Part shown: piece after piece, positions 1 to 6,596 of the stretch
Layout of the letters: the number at the start of each line of letters is the position of its first letter
Numbering within the stretch: position 1 is the stretch's first letter
Assembly: GCA_959596515.1 (NCBI GenBank)
Contig: CAUFXR010000075.1
Location: forward strand, 1-13,707
DNA length: 13,707 nucleotides
Origin: an uncultured Oscillospiraceae bacterium
GTDB taxonomy: Bacteria > Bacillota > Clostridia > Oscillospirales > Acutalibacteraceae
Direction: 5' to 3'
Translations under genes and position numbers: made by a program
Notes under the pieces: model-generated
Database searches by the model: none
Told to the model about the DNA's origin: nothing
Seen by the model: only the letters and a program-made list of their open reading frames with translations

Positions 1-239
1 AGCGGATTGTGGAGAGCTTCGCCATCAGCAAGGTTTACCAGGCCCACATTCCCACGTATCCTTCGGGTCACTGGCTGTTTGGCTTCGCCTCTAAAAAATA
101 CCACCCGGTGAAGGATCTGAACGCCGCGGCGTGGAATCTTTTGGGAATTCACACCCAATACTATAATACCAGGCTGCACGCCGGGGCTTTCGCCCTGCCC
201 AGCTATGTGGAGGGATTGCTAAGAGATGTTGAACCCTAA
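1..239 (+). CDS. speE: Spermidine synthase (polyamine aminopropyltransferase), C-terminal part
   Basis: This is the 3' end of a gene that starts outside the window; the frame is open from base 3. Spermidine synthase transfers the aminopropyl group of decarboxylated S-adenosylmethionine to putrescine in the cytoplasm. The visible 78 residues match the family's C-terminal end: an IPTYPSGHW segment, then FASKKYHP, then QYYNTRLHAGAFALP, equivalent to the conserved YYN..H..AF.LP signature of SpeE proteins. The stop codon lies 14 bases inside the next gene, agmatinase, so the two are translationally coupled members of one polyamine operon. The catalytic part and any adjacent S-adenosylmethionine decarboxylase (speD) are not in the window. 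Family assignment is secure; substrate preference cannot be judged from the tail alone. Confidence 0.9.
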   Translation, partial: RIVESFAISKVYQAHIPTYPSGHWLFGFASKKYHPVKDLNAAAWNLLGIHTQYYNTRLHAGAFALPSYVEGLLRDVEP

Positions 240-1077
240 CGTGGAAACTTTTTTAGGCTGTGACGCCAGTTTTGAGGAAGCGCAGATCGTCCTGTTCGGG
301 GCGCCTTTTGACTCTACCACCTCTTTTCGGCCCGGGACCCGGTTCGCCAGCAAAACCATGCGGTCCGAATCCTTCGGCCTGGAAACCTACAGCCCGTATT
401 TGGACAAAGATCTGACGGATTGTAAAATTTTCGACAGCGGAGACCTGGAGCTTTGCTTTGGCGACGTGAATCTGGCTCTGAACGATATCGAGGGGCGGGC
501 CGCCGAAATTTTGGACAGCGGAAAACTGCCGGTGATGATCGGCGGCGAACATCTGGTGACTTTGGGCGCGGTGCGGGCGGCTGTAAAGCGGTATCCAGAT
601 CTGCACGTGATCCATTTCGACGCCCACGCCGATCTGCGGAACGATTATCTGGGCGCCAGACTGTCTCACGCCACAGTGCTCCGCCGGGTCTGGGATCTGG
701 TGGGAGACGGCCGCATTTTCCAGTTTGGAATCCGTTCCGGGGACCGGGAAGAATTTTTGTGGGGCGGTGATCATGTGTTCACTCGTAAATTTGACTTCAA
801 GGGCCTGGAGGAAACCGTAGCGGCTTTGCAGAAAAAGCCCGTTTATTTTACTCTGGACCTGGACGTTTTAGACCCGTCTGTTTTTCCTGGCACCGGCACA
901 CCAGAGGCCGGCGGCGTCAGCTTTCTGGACTTGCTGGGGGCGATTCACAAGGTCAGCGGCCTAAATATCGTAGGATGCGACGTTAATGAGCTGTGTCCGG
1001 CCTACGACCAAAGTGGCGTTTCCACCGCTGTGGCCTGTAAAGTGCTTCGGGAGCTTTTGCTGCTGCTTTCCAGGTAG
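226..1077 (+). CDS. speB: Agmatinase (agmatine ureohydrolase)
   Basis: Hydrolyses agmatine to putrescine and urea, feeding the aminopropyltransferase encoded just upstream. The 283-residue length is normal for the ureohydrolase (arginase/agmatinase) superfamily. The three signature motifs of the binuclear manganese site are intact: GGEH with H109, DAHADLR with D132, H134 and D136, and LDLDVLDP with D211 and D213. The late GCDVNELCPAYD segment is also typical. The ATG at 226 is preceded by GGAGGG at 209-214 with 11 bases between, inside the end of speE. Agmatinase rather than arginase or formimidoglutamase is inferred from the polyamine neighbours; an arginine decarboxylase would be expected upstream but is not visible. 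Confidence 0.93.
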   Translation: MLNPNVETFLGCDASFEEAQIVLFGAPFDSTTSFRPGTRFASKTMRSESFGLETYSPYLDKDLTDCKIFDSGDLELCFGDVNLALNDIEGRAAEILDSGKLPVMIGGEHLVTLGAVRAAVKRYPDLHVIHFDAHADLRNDYLGARLSHATVLRRVWDLVGDGRIFQFGIRSGDREEFLWGGDHVFTRKFDFKGLEETVAALQKKPVYFTLDLDVLDPSVFPGTGTPEAGGVSFLDLLGAIHKVSGLNIVGCDVNELCPAYDQSGVSTAVACKVLRELLLLLSR

Positions 1078-1565
1078 TCAGAGACGCTCGTGGAGGCGTT
1101 GTCAGAGCGACGGCGGCTGCGCAAGGACCGGTGGTCAGCCCCGGGTCAGTGGACGAAAAAGCTTTCTGTCTGGGAAAGGCATCGGGCCTCGATCCTGATT
1201 TTCCTGATAAACCAGGACAGGCGGCTTTGAAAAAATTGCTGGAGCTTGCTGAGCCAGCGAAAAGAGAGATCTTTTCCGCGCACCGGGGATCGGATCACGG
1301 TTTTATTTCCCGGAAGATCGCGGCCGGCGGCGCCGAAAGGGCCGACGGATCTTACCGAGTCATCAGGCGAGCGATTTCCGGTCGAGGGGGCCAGACGGGC
1401 ACAGCCTTTTATTAATTGCGTGAAATCGGCCTTTTTGTCTCATTTGAGAAGCCGTCGACAGGAAGCTGAAATTATCTATTTTTTATAATCTATTTATGAT
1501 ATCATTACATCATCACCGCTTCACGGTTATGAGAAAAATACTGAAAAGAAAAGGAGACCGTCAAC
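1078..1565 (+). other. 488-bp gene-free gap inside the polyamine operon, with dyad symmetry
   Basis: No convincing gene is present; the short open frames here have no recognisable protein and no good ribosome binding site. Two overlapping dyads lie near 1268-1352. GATCTTTTCCG (1268-1278) can pair with CGGAAGATC (1311-1319). Alternatively AGATC and CGGCC (1315-1325) can pair with GGCCG and GATCT (1340-1352). The two pairings share bases 1315-1319 and exclude each other. The last 100 bases turn AT-rich and hold a perfect TATAAT (1484-1489), but no acceptable -35 at 16-18 bases, so a separate promoter for the downstream pair is possible but unproven. No T-rich terminator was found. Confidence 0.4.
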
Positions 1566-2765
1566 ATGGGAAAAGCGTTAATCATTGGCTGCGGCGGAGT
1601 CGCCAGTGTGGCCATTCACAAGTGCTGCCAGAACAGCGAGGTTTTTGAGGAGATCTGCATTGCCAGCCGTACCAAATCCAAATGCGACGCGCTGAAGGAA
1701 AAGCTTTCCGGCGGCAAGACCAAGATCACCACCGCGCAGGTGGACGCCAACAACGTGGACGAGCTGATCTCCCTGATCAGCCAGGTGAAGCCGGATGTGG
1801 TTTTGAATCTGGCACTGCCTTATCAGGATCTGACCATTATGGATGCGTGCCTGGCCACCAAGGTGAATTATGTGGATACCGCCAACTATGAGCCGGAGGA
1901 TACCGCCAAGTTTGAATACAGCTGGCAGTGGGCCTACCGGAAAAAATTTGAGGATGCGGGGATCACCGCTCTGCTGGGCAGCGGATTTGATCCGGGGGTA
2001 ACCGGCGTATTTTCCGCCTACGCCCAGAAGCACTATTTTGACGAGATCAACTATATCGATATTTTAGACTGCAACGCTGGCGACCACGGTTATCCGTTCG
2101 CCACCAATTTCAACCCGGAGATCAATATCCGGGAAGTTTCCGCCAAAGGAAGCTACTGGGAGGACGGTCACTGGGTAGAGACCGAGCCTATGGAGATCAA
2201 GCGGGTGTACAATTTCCCGGAAATTGGGGAGAAAGATATGTACCTGCTTCATCACGAGGAGCTGGAATCTCTGGCGCTGAATATTAAGGGGATCAAGCGG
2301 ATTCGTTTCTTCATGACCTTTGGCCAGAGCTATCTGACCCACCTGAAATGTCTGGAGAATGTGGGCATGACCTCTATTGAGCCCATCGAGTTTCAGGGAC
2401 AGCAGATTGTACCTCTTCAGTTTTTGAAAGCCGTTCTGCCCGATCCGTCTTCTCTGGGCCCCCGCACAAAAGGCAAGACCAACATCGGCTGTATTTTCCA
2501 GGGCAAAAAGGATGGCAAGGATAAAACCTATTACGTTTATAACGTCTGCGACCACCAGGAGTGCTACAAGGAGGTAGGCTCTCAGGCGGTGGCATACACC
2601 ACCGGCGTGCCCGCCATGATCGGCGCCATGATGCTGATGACCGGCGTTTGGAATCAGCCCGGCGTCCACAACATCGAGGAATTTGATCCGGATCCCTTTA
2701 TGGATGCGCTCAACAAGTGGGGTCTGCCCTGGCAGGAGAGCTTCTCCCCCGAGCTGGTGGACTGA
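1566..2765 (+). CDS. Carboxyspermidine/carboxynorspermidine dehydrogenase (saccharopine dehydrogenase family)
   Basis: Predicted to condense putrescine (or diaminopropane) with aspartate beta-semialdehyde and reduce the imine with NADPH, giving carboxyspermidine (or carboxynorspermidine). The N-terminus is a Rossmann dinucleotide-binding fold with GCGGVA at residues 8-13 and IASRTKSK at 32-39, where R35 fits NADPH preference. The middle holds the family segment LALPYQDLTIMDACLA, followed by NYVDTANYEPED. The 399-residue length fits the Vibrio carboxynorspermidine dehydrogenase. The ATG at 1566 has GGAG at 1553-1556, nine bases away. The stop at 2763-2765 is one base before the next start, and that gene encodes the decarboxylase for its product, which argues strongly for this role over lysine-pathway saccharopine dehydrogenase. 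Whether spermidine, norspermidine or both is made is not decidable here. Confidence 0.88.
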   Translation: MGKALIIGCGGVASVAIHKCCQNSEVFEEICIASRTKSKCDALKEKLSGGKTKITTAQVDANNVDELISLISQVKPDVVLNLALPYQDLTIMDACLATKVNYVDTANYEPEDTAKFEYSWQWAYRKKFEDAGITALLGSGFDPGVTGVFSAYAQKHYFDEINYIDILDCNAGDHGYPFATNFNPEINIREVSAKGSYWEDGHWVETEPMEIKRVYNFPEIGEKDMYLLHHEELESLALNIKGIKRIRFFMTFGQSYLTHLKCLENVGMTSIEPIEFQGQQIVPLQFLKAVLPDPSSLGPRTKGKTNIGCIFQGKKDGKDKTYYVYNVCDHQECYKEVGSQAVAYTTGVPAMIGAMMLMTGVWNQPGVHNIEEFDPDPFMDALNKWGLPWQESFSPELVD

Positions 2766-2766
2766 G

Positions 2767-3897
2767 ATGGAGTTTCCTTTTTCCGCTTTGCGGACGCCTT
2801 GCTATGTGGTGGATGAGGCGCTGCTGGAAAAGAACCTGGTGATTTTAAAGCAGGTCATGGACCGCACCGGATGCAAGATCCTGCTGGCGCAGAAGGCCTT
2901 TTCCATGTTTGCCTGTTATCCCCTGATCGGAAGTTATTTAAACGGAACTACGGCCAGCGGCTTATTTGAGGCCCGGTTGGGAAAGGAAGAAATGGGCGGG
3001 GAAACCCACATTTTTTCTCCCGCTTACCGAGAGGATGAGATCGACGAGATTTTAAGGCTGTGCGACCATGTGGTGTTTAACTCCTTCTCCCAGTGGGAGA
3101 AATATAAGGATAGGGTGCTGGCTGCCGGAAAAAGCGCCGGCCTCCGGCTGAACCCGGAACACTCCACCCAGGATCACGCCATTTACGACCCCTGCTCTCC
3201 CGGCTCCCGGCTGGGTATCACCTTGAAAAATTTTTGTCCTGATTTGCTGGACGGTGTTGAGGGATTGCATTTTCACACCCTGTGCGAGCAGGACGCCGCC
3301 CCCTTGGTAGAGACGGTGGAGGCGGTGGAGGAAAAATTTGGCCCTTGGCTTTCCCAGATGAAATGGCTCAACTTTGGGGGCGGCCACCATATCACCCGGC
3401 CTGGTTATGATATCGAAGCGCTGATCTCCTGCGTCAACCGGATTCAGGAACAGTATGGGGTCCAGGTGTATTTAGAGCCGGGAGAGGCCGTGGCCCTGAA
3501 CGCCGGCTTTTTGGTATCCACAGTGTTGGATGTGATGGAGAACAGCGGAAATATCGCGATTTTAGATACTTCCGCCGCCTGTCATATGCCAGATGTGCTG
3601 GAAATGCCCTACCGTCCCCCGGTCATTGGAGGAGGCGAGTTAGGGGAGAAAGCCTACGATTACCGTCTGGGAGGCCCCACCTGTTTGGCTGGGGACGTGA
3701 TCGGGGATTACAGCTTTGATAAGCCTCTGGTTCCCGGAAGTCATGTGGTGTTCGGCGATATGGCCATCTATTCCATGGTGAAAAACAACACCTTCAACGG
3801 TATGTGCCTGCCGGCCATTTACCTGAAAAAACAGGACGGCTCTATTCAGCTTGTCCGGGAATTCGGTTATGAGGATTTTAAAGCCCGGCTGTCCTAG
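2767..3897 (+). CDS. nspC: Carboxynorspermidine/carboxyspermidine decarboxylase
   Basis: PLP-dependent decarboxylase of the alanine-racemase fold (fold III) that removes the carboxyl group of carboxy(nor)spermidine, the last step of the alternative triamine pathway. With the ATG at 2767 the protein has 376 residues, as expected for NspC. K43 in the AQKAFS segment is the predicted PLP lysine. LNFGGGHH (201-208) and EPGE (237-240) are phosphate- and cofactor-contact motifs. GGPTCLAGD, with C306 and D310, is the active-site loop. An open frame extends upstream to 2683, but it overlaps the dehydrogenase. The 2767 start has GGTGG at 2756-2760, six bases away, and gives the family N-terminus FSALRTPCYVVDE. 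The stop codon lies inside the first unit of a 16-bp tandem array. Confidence 0.92.
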   Translation: MEFPFSALRTPCYVVDEALLEKNLVILKQVMDRTGCKILLAQKAFSMFACYPLIGSYLNGTTASGLFEARLGKEEMGGETHIFSPAYREDEIDEILRLCDHVVFNSFSQWEKYKDRVLAAGKSAGLRLNPEHSTQDHAIYDPCSPGSRLGITLKNFCPDLLDGVEGLHFHTLCEQDAAPLVETVEAVEEKFGPWLSQMKWLNFGGGHHITRPGYDIEALISCVNRIQEQYGVQVYLEPGEAVALNAGFLVSTVLDVMENSGNIAILDTSAACHMPDVLEMPYRPPVIGGGELGEKAYDYRLGGPTCLAGDVIGDYSFDKPLVPGSHVVFGDMAIYSMVKNNTFNGMCLPAIYLKKQDGSIQLVREFGYEDFKARLS

Positions 3898-3998
3898 CGC
3901 CTGACTGTCTCAGTGGCTGTCGGTCTCAGTGACCGGCTATCTCAGTAGCCGGTTGTCCTAGCGGCTGACTATCCTAGCGCCGGCTGTCCTAGTGCCTG
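3888..3998 (+). repeat. Degenerate 16-bp tandem array (about 7 units)
   Basis: Seven head-to-tail units of 15-16 bp begin at 3888, 3904, 3920, 3936, 3952, 3968 and 3983. A representative unit is GCTGTCCTAGCGCCTG. The recurring core is a TCCTAGCG or TCTCAGTG type segment. The first unit covers the end of nspC, including its TAG stop at 3895-3897. Unit 6 is one base shorter than the others. There are no spacers, so it is not a CRISPR array. Confidence 0.85.
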
Positions 3999-4263
3999 GC
4001 GCGGCCTTCCTCTGGCTTGGGATCCCCGTTGCTTTCCAGTGCATTAGGGAGATCTTGCCGCGGGCAGGGCCGAAAATCCCCAAGAGCAAAAAATATCTCT
4101 ATACTATTTGTATATAAATTAGAATAAATTACAAATTATACAGTTTTACCTCTTGGTCCATTTCACCGGCATCAGCCCGCCGGGGCCAGCGCGCTTTATT
4201 TCGCTGAACAAAGCTGTGAATATGGCTTTTGACATTTTGAGGGTTGAGAGAATCGGTTCCGCA
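3999..4263. other. Gene-free stretch with an AT-rich island
   Basis: No gene seen. Between 4087 and 4149 the sequence is markedly AT-rich compared with its surroundings. It is flanked by a 7-bp inverted repeat: CCAAGAG at 4080-4086 and CTCTTGG at 4150-4156. A TATACT hexamer sits at 4100-4105 without a -35 partner. An isolated TTGACA at 4229-4234 has no -10 at the right distance. Function unknown; it may simply be non-coding sequence between convergent operons. Confidence 0.35.
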
Positions 4264-4308
4264 AAAAGCCCCTGAGTTTTCATCCTGTCAGAAAACCCAG
4301 GGGCTTTT
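4264..4308. terminator. Bidirectional rho-independent terminator between nspC and cysK
   Basis: The 18-base arms 4264-4281 and 4291-4308 are complementary at 17 positions around a 9-base loop (ATCCTGTCA). The single A-C mismatch in the plus transcript becomes a G-U pair in the minus transcript. The stem core is GCCCCTG/CAGGGGC. The A-run on one side and T-run on the other give U-rich ends in both directions, with five U in the minus direction. It lies between convergent genes and probably ends both the polyamine operon and cysK transcripts, although it is about 370 and 430 bases from their stop codons. Confidence 0.9.
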
Positions 4309-4351
4309 CTTCGAATCATTTGATCTGTTGGAATACCTTTCAGGAACCGAT

Positions 4352-4477
4352 CCGGATAAAAAACAATTAAAAGCTAGCTCCGGATAAAAACCACTTAAAA
4401 ATCCAGGAAAAGAGCACTTAAAAAACCTGGGAAAAGGGCACTTGAAAATCCGGAAAACCTGGAAAAAACTTAAAAAT
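4352..4477 (+). repeat. Degenerate A-rich tandem array, period about 23 bp (5 units)
   Basis: Five units start at 4352, 4380, 4403, 4426 and 4450, each beginning CCGG or CC(A/T)GG and ending in an ACTTAAAAAT-like run. Unit lengths are 28, 23, 23, 24 and 28 bases. Units 2-4 are the most alike. The array lies immediately beyond the bidirectional terminator, on the cysK side. Confidence 0.7.
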
Positions 4478-4734
4478 TTTAAGGCCTTGTGAGAGTGAAA
4501 AAAATGGGAAGATCTTTTCAGGAAGCGGAATGTTTCTGCCCCCAAAGTGGATGACTGGTCTCCCGGAAGACCGCGCAAAGGGAAACATACGCTTTCATAC
4601 AGAGCCTGCTTTCTGAGAAAGTCAGGCCCGCACGGTTCAGAGAACTGGAAAATCAGGGCGTTTATCAGGGAAGGAATCCATAGGAAATTCGAGAAAGATC
4701 TTACTGGGATCCCCATGGGAGAAGGAACGAAAAA
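4478..4734. other. Gene-free stretch downstream of cysK
   Basis: Between the 23-bp array and the cysK stop codon I see no supported gene, promoter or terminator. Open frames crossing it on both strands have no recognisable domains and run into the repeat array or antisense to cysK. Confidence 0.5.
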
Positions 4735-5667
4735 TCAGGGAAGGTCAAACATGGGGGTAGAGAGATACCGGTCTCCGGTATCCGGCAGCAGAACGACAAT
4801 AGTCTTTCCCTTGTTTTCCGGGCGCTTTGCCAGTTCCAAGCCGGCCCAGGCCGCCGCTCCGGCGGAAATTCCGACCAGAACGCCTTCCTGCCTGGCGATC
4901 TGCCGGCCAGTTTCAAAAGCGGCCTCGCTGGTCACCGGAATAATCTCGTCGTAAATGCTGGTGTTCAGTACCTCCGGAACGAACCCCGCCCCAATCCCCT
5001 GAAGCTGATGGGCGCCGGCTGTGCCTTTGGAAAGCACAGGAGAATCCGCCGGCTCTACCGCCACCACTTTGACTTGAGGGTTCTTTTCCTTCAAAAACTC
5101 TCCCACGCCGGTGATGGTGCCGCCTGTGCCGACTCCCGCCACAAAAATATCTATCTTGCCGTCGGTGTCTTTCCAGATCTCCGGACCAGTTGTGGCTTTG
5201 TGAGCCTTCGCGTTGGCGGGATTTACAAACTGTCCCGGAATAAAGCTCCCGGGAATTTCCCTGGAAAGCTCATCCGCTTTGTCAATGGCGCCTTTCATCC
5301 CCTTGGCACCGTCTGTCAGCACCAGCTCCGCGCCATAGGCCTGCATCAGCTTCCGGCGCTCCACCGACATGGTTTCTGGCATGGTAATGATCAGCCGGTA
5401 ACCCTTGGCCGCGGCTACAGACGCCAGACCGATGCCGGTGTTTCCGCTGGTAGGCTCAATGATGACAGACCCCTTTTTCAAAAGGCCCTTTTCTTCCGCA
5501 TCCTCAATCATCGCCTTGGCGATCCGGTCTTTTACGCTGCCCGCTGGGTTAAAGTACTCCAGCTTTGCCAGCAGGGTAGCCTCCAGATGATAGGACTTTT
5601 CTAAATGGCCCAGCTCCAAAAGCGGGGTTTTGCCGACCAGATCGGCAGCGGTATGGTAAATTTTCAT
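4735..5667 (-). CDS. cysK: Cysteine synthase (O-acetylserine sulfhydrylase)
   Basis: Cytoplasmic PLP enzyme (fold II) that makes L-cysteine from O-acetylserine and sulfide. The 310-residue length and all signature motifs are standard: NPAGSVKDR with K46 as the PLP lysine, EPTSGNTG (71-78) for substrate carboxylate binding, GVGTGGTITG (178-187) for PLP phosphate binding, HQLQGIGAGFVP (220-231), and GISAG (266-270) facing the pyridine ring. The C-terminus LLPDTGDRYLSTPMF is typical of CysK. The ATG at 5667 has a strong GAGGAGGAG ribosome binding site just upstream. The gene stands alone, with no cysE next to it, between two long repeat-bearing gene-free regions. Cystathionine beta-synthase or CysM is less likely given the CysK-type motifs. 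Confidence 0.94.
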   Translation of the reverse strand: MKIYHTAADLVGKTPLLELGHLEKSYHLEATLLAKLEYFNPAGSVKDRIAKAMIEDAEEKGLLKKGSVIIEPTSGNTGIGLASVAAAKGYRLIITMPETMSVERRKLMQAYGAELVLTDGAKGMKGAIDKADELSREIPGSFIPGQFVNPANAKAHKATTGPEIWKDTDGKIDIFVAGVGTGGTITGVGEFLKEKNPQVKVVAVEPADSPVLSKGTAGAHQLQGIGAGFVPEVLNTSIYDEIIPVTSEAAFETGRQIARQEGVLVGISAGAAAWAGLELAKRPENKGKTIVVLLPDTGDRYLSTPMFDLP

Positions 5668-5703
5668 GATAACTCCTCCTCATGTTTTTGATGGGTTTCA
5701 TAG

Positions 5704-5709
5704 ATTGTA
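5704..5709 (-). promoter_or_regulatory. Possible -10 element of the cysK promoter
   Basis: TACAAT on the minus strand lies about 37 bases upstream of the cysK start, in a locally AT-rich patch between the gene and the 46-bp array. The -35 position at 17 bases reads AGGAAA, which is poor, so the assignment is weak. No T-box or S-box signature was recognised in the short leader. Confidence 0.35.
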
Positions 5710-5747
5710 CTTTTTAAGAATATGGTTTCCTTTTAGGGCTCGAGGAA

Positions 5748-5971
5748 CCTTCTTCACCGGACACAACCAGCGGAAAGGCGGATGCAAGCGTAGCCTTCTT
5801 CACCGGTCACGGCCAACGGAAAGGCGGATGCAAGCGTAGCCTTCCTCACTGGACACAATCAGCGGAAAGGCGGGTGCAAGCGCAGCCTTCCTCACCGGAC
5901 ACAATCAGCGGAAAGGCGGGTGCAAGCGCAGCCTTTCTCACCGGACACAATCAGCGGAAAGGCGGGTGCAA
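5748..5971. repeat. 46-bp tandem array (4 full units and one partial)
   Basis: Units start at 5748, 5794, 5840, 5886 and 5932 (the last about 40 bases), all in exact 46-bp register. The shared core is CGGAAAGGCGG(A/G)TGCAAGCG. Units 3 and 4 differ at a single base, whereas units 1 and 2 are more diverged, which suggests recent expansion at the 3' side. Each unit can fold weakly through CCTT(C/T)C pairing with GAAAGG; in unit 5 these six bases are perfectly complementary. It sits upstream of cysK. There are no unique spacers, so it is a minisatellite-type repeat and not a CRISPR array. Confidence 0.93.
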
Positions 5972-6050
5972 AAGAAAAACCATGGGAAAACAACACTTGA
6001 AACGCGGCTCAGGGAATGCCATTTTACCAAAGGGCTTTCCTTGGAAACGG

Positions 6051-6174
6051 GCCCTCGGGGGTAAGGTAGGCTCTCGGGGTAAGGCAGGCCCGGGGTAAGG
6101 CAGGCCCTCGGGATAAGGTAGGTGTCCGAGGTAAGGCAGATGCCCGAGGTAAGGCAGGCCCCGGGGATAGCCGG
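6051..6174. repeat. 18-bp tandem array (about 7 units)
   Basis: Units of 19, 18, 16, 18, 18, 18 and 17 bases begin at 6051, 6070, 6088, 6104, 6122, 6140 and 6158. The consensus is close to GCCCTCGGGGTAAGGCAG; the segment (G/A)GGTAAGG(C/T)AG recurs in most units. Because the period is a multiple of three, a minus-strand open frame reads it as a proline/arginine/leucine-rich hexapeptide repeat. That frame has no ribosome binding site and is not called as a gene. Confidence 0.85.
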
Positions 6175-6596
6175 ATCAGGCGGCTCTCGCCCTGAGTGTC
6201 ACTGAAACGACGCAAATCTATATTTTTAGCCGTTATATTTACATTAGAATATTAGAATTTTTTCTCAAAGTAAGGGTGAGCGGGGTCGCTTCCCTTTATA
6301 CATTCGACCATTTTGGAAATTTTTCCGCAACAGCACTTCCGGTCGGCGGGTCATAACCATCTCTCAATAAACCTATTTATTCAGTGGGTTTATAGGGATA
6401 TTACACCTTCTTTACGATTCTGTCAATAGTTTTTTCCCAAAGCGGTACTCCGCGGGGAAGATTTCTCAACATAGCAGCGCTGCTTCTCCAGGAGAAAGAA
6501 TTTCCCTTTAGTTGGCCCGGAAGAGCGCGACGGATGCGGCGCTAGAAATGATAGGGGCTGTTTGGATATGATAGGCGGAAGTTTGTGCAGAGACTT
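6175..6596. other. Gene-free stretch between the 18-bp array and the DUF3592-like gene
   Basis: No supported gene. Contents seen: an AT-rich patch at 6215-6262; an inverted repeat with 7-bp arms (6367-6373 and 6387-6393) and a 13-base loop; and the minus-strand promoter at 6398-6426. A minus-strand reading frame of 29 codons (6265-6354), rich in Arg and Lys, lies just downstream of that promoter but has only a weak ribosome binding site. No clear terminator for the DUF3592-like gene was found. Confidence 0.45.
6398..6426 (-). promoter_or_regulatory. Isolated sigma-A type promoter facing the repeat arrays
   Basis: On the minus strand a perfect TTGACA (6421-6426) is followed after exactly 17 bases by TAATAT (6398-6403), which matches the -10 consensus at 4 of 6 positions. 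An A-run (minus-strand GGGAAAAAAC) lies just upstream, like an UP element. Transcription would start near 6391 and run leftward through the 18-bp and 46-bp arrays toward cysK, about 720 bases away. No gene lies directly behind it. Confidence 0.55.

Noticed and set aside
1131..1415. Protein-coding gene in the speB-dehydrogenase gap
   Set aside because: No recognisable domain, no good ribosome binding site, overlapping alternative frames of similar length; looks like GC-rich chance openness.
2683..2766. Upstream N-terminal extension of nspC
   Set aside because: It overlaps the dehydrogenase gene out of frame and is not part of the family; the ATG at 2767 fits the family start and the one-base gap.
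4229..4257. Promoter based on TTGACA at 4229-4234
   Set aside because: No -10-like hexamer at 16-18 bases and no downstream plus-strand gene.
4288..4716. Minus-strand open frame of 142 codons
   Set aside because: It runs through the terminator and the 23-bp array, has no recognisable domain, and begins just past the cysK stop.
5748..5971. CRISPR array
   Set aside because: Units are strictly head-to-tail with no unique spacers, and no cas genes are present.
6265..6354. 29-codon basic peptide gene behind the isolated promoter (minus strand)
   Set aside because: Ribosome binding site is weak and composition is unremarkable; kept only as a possibility within a finding.
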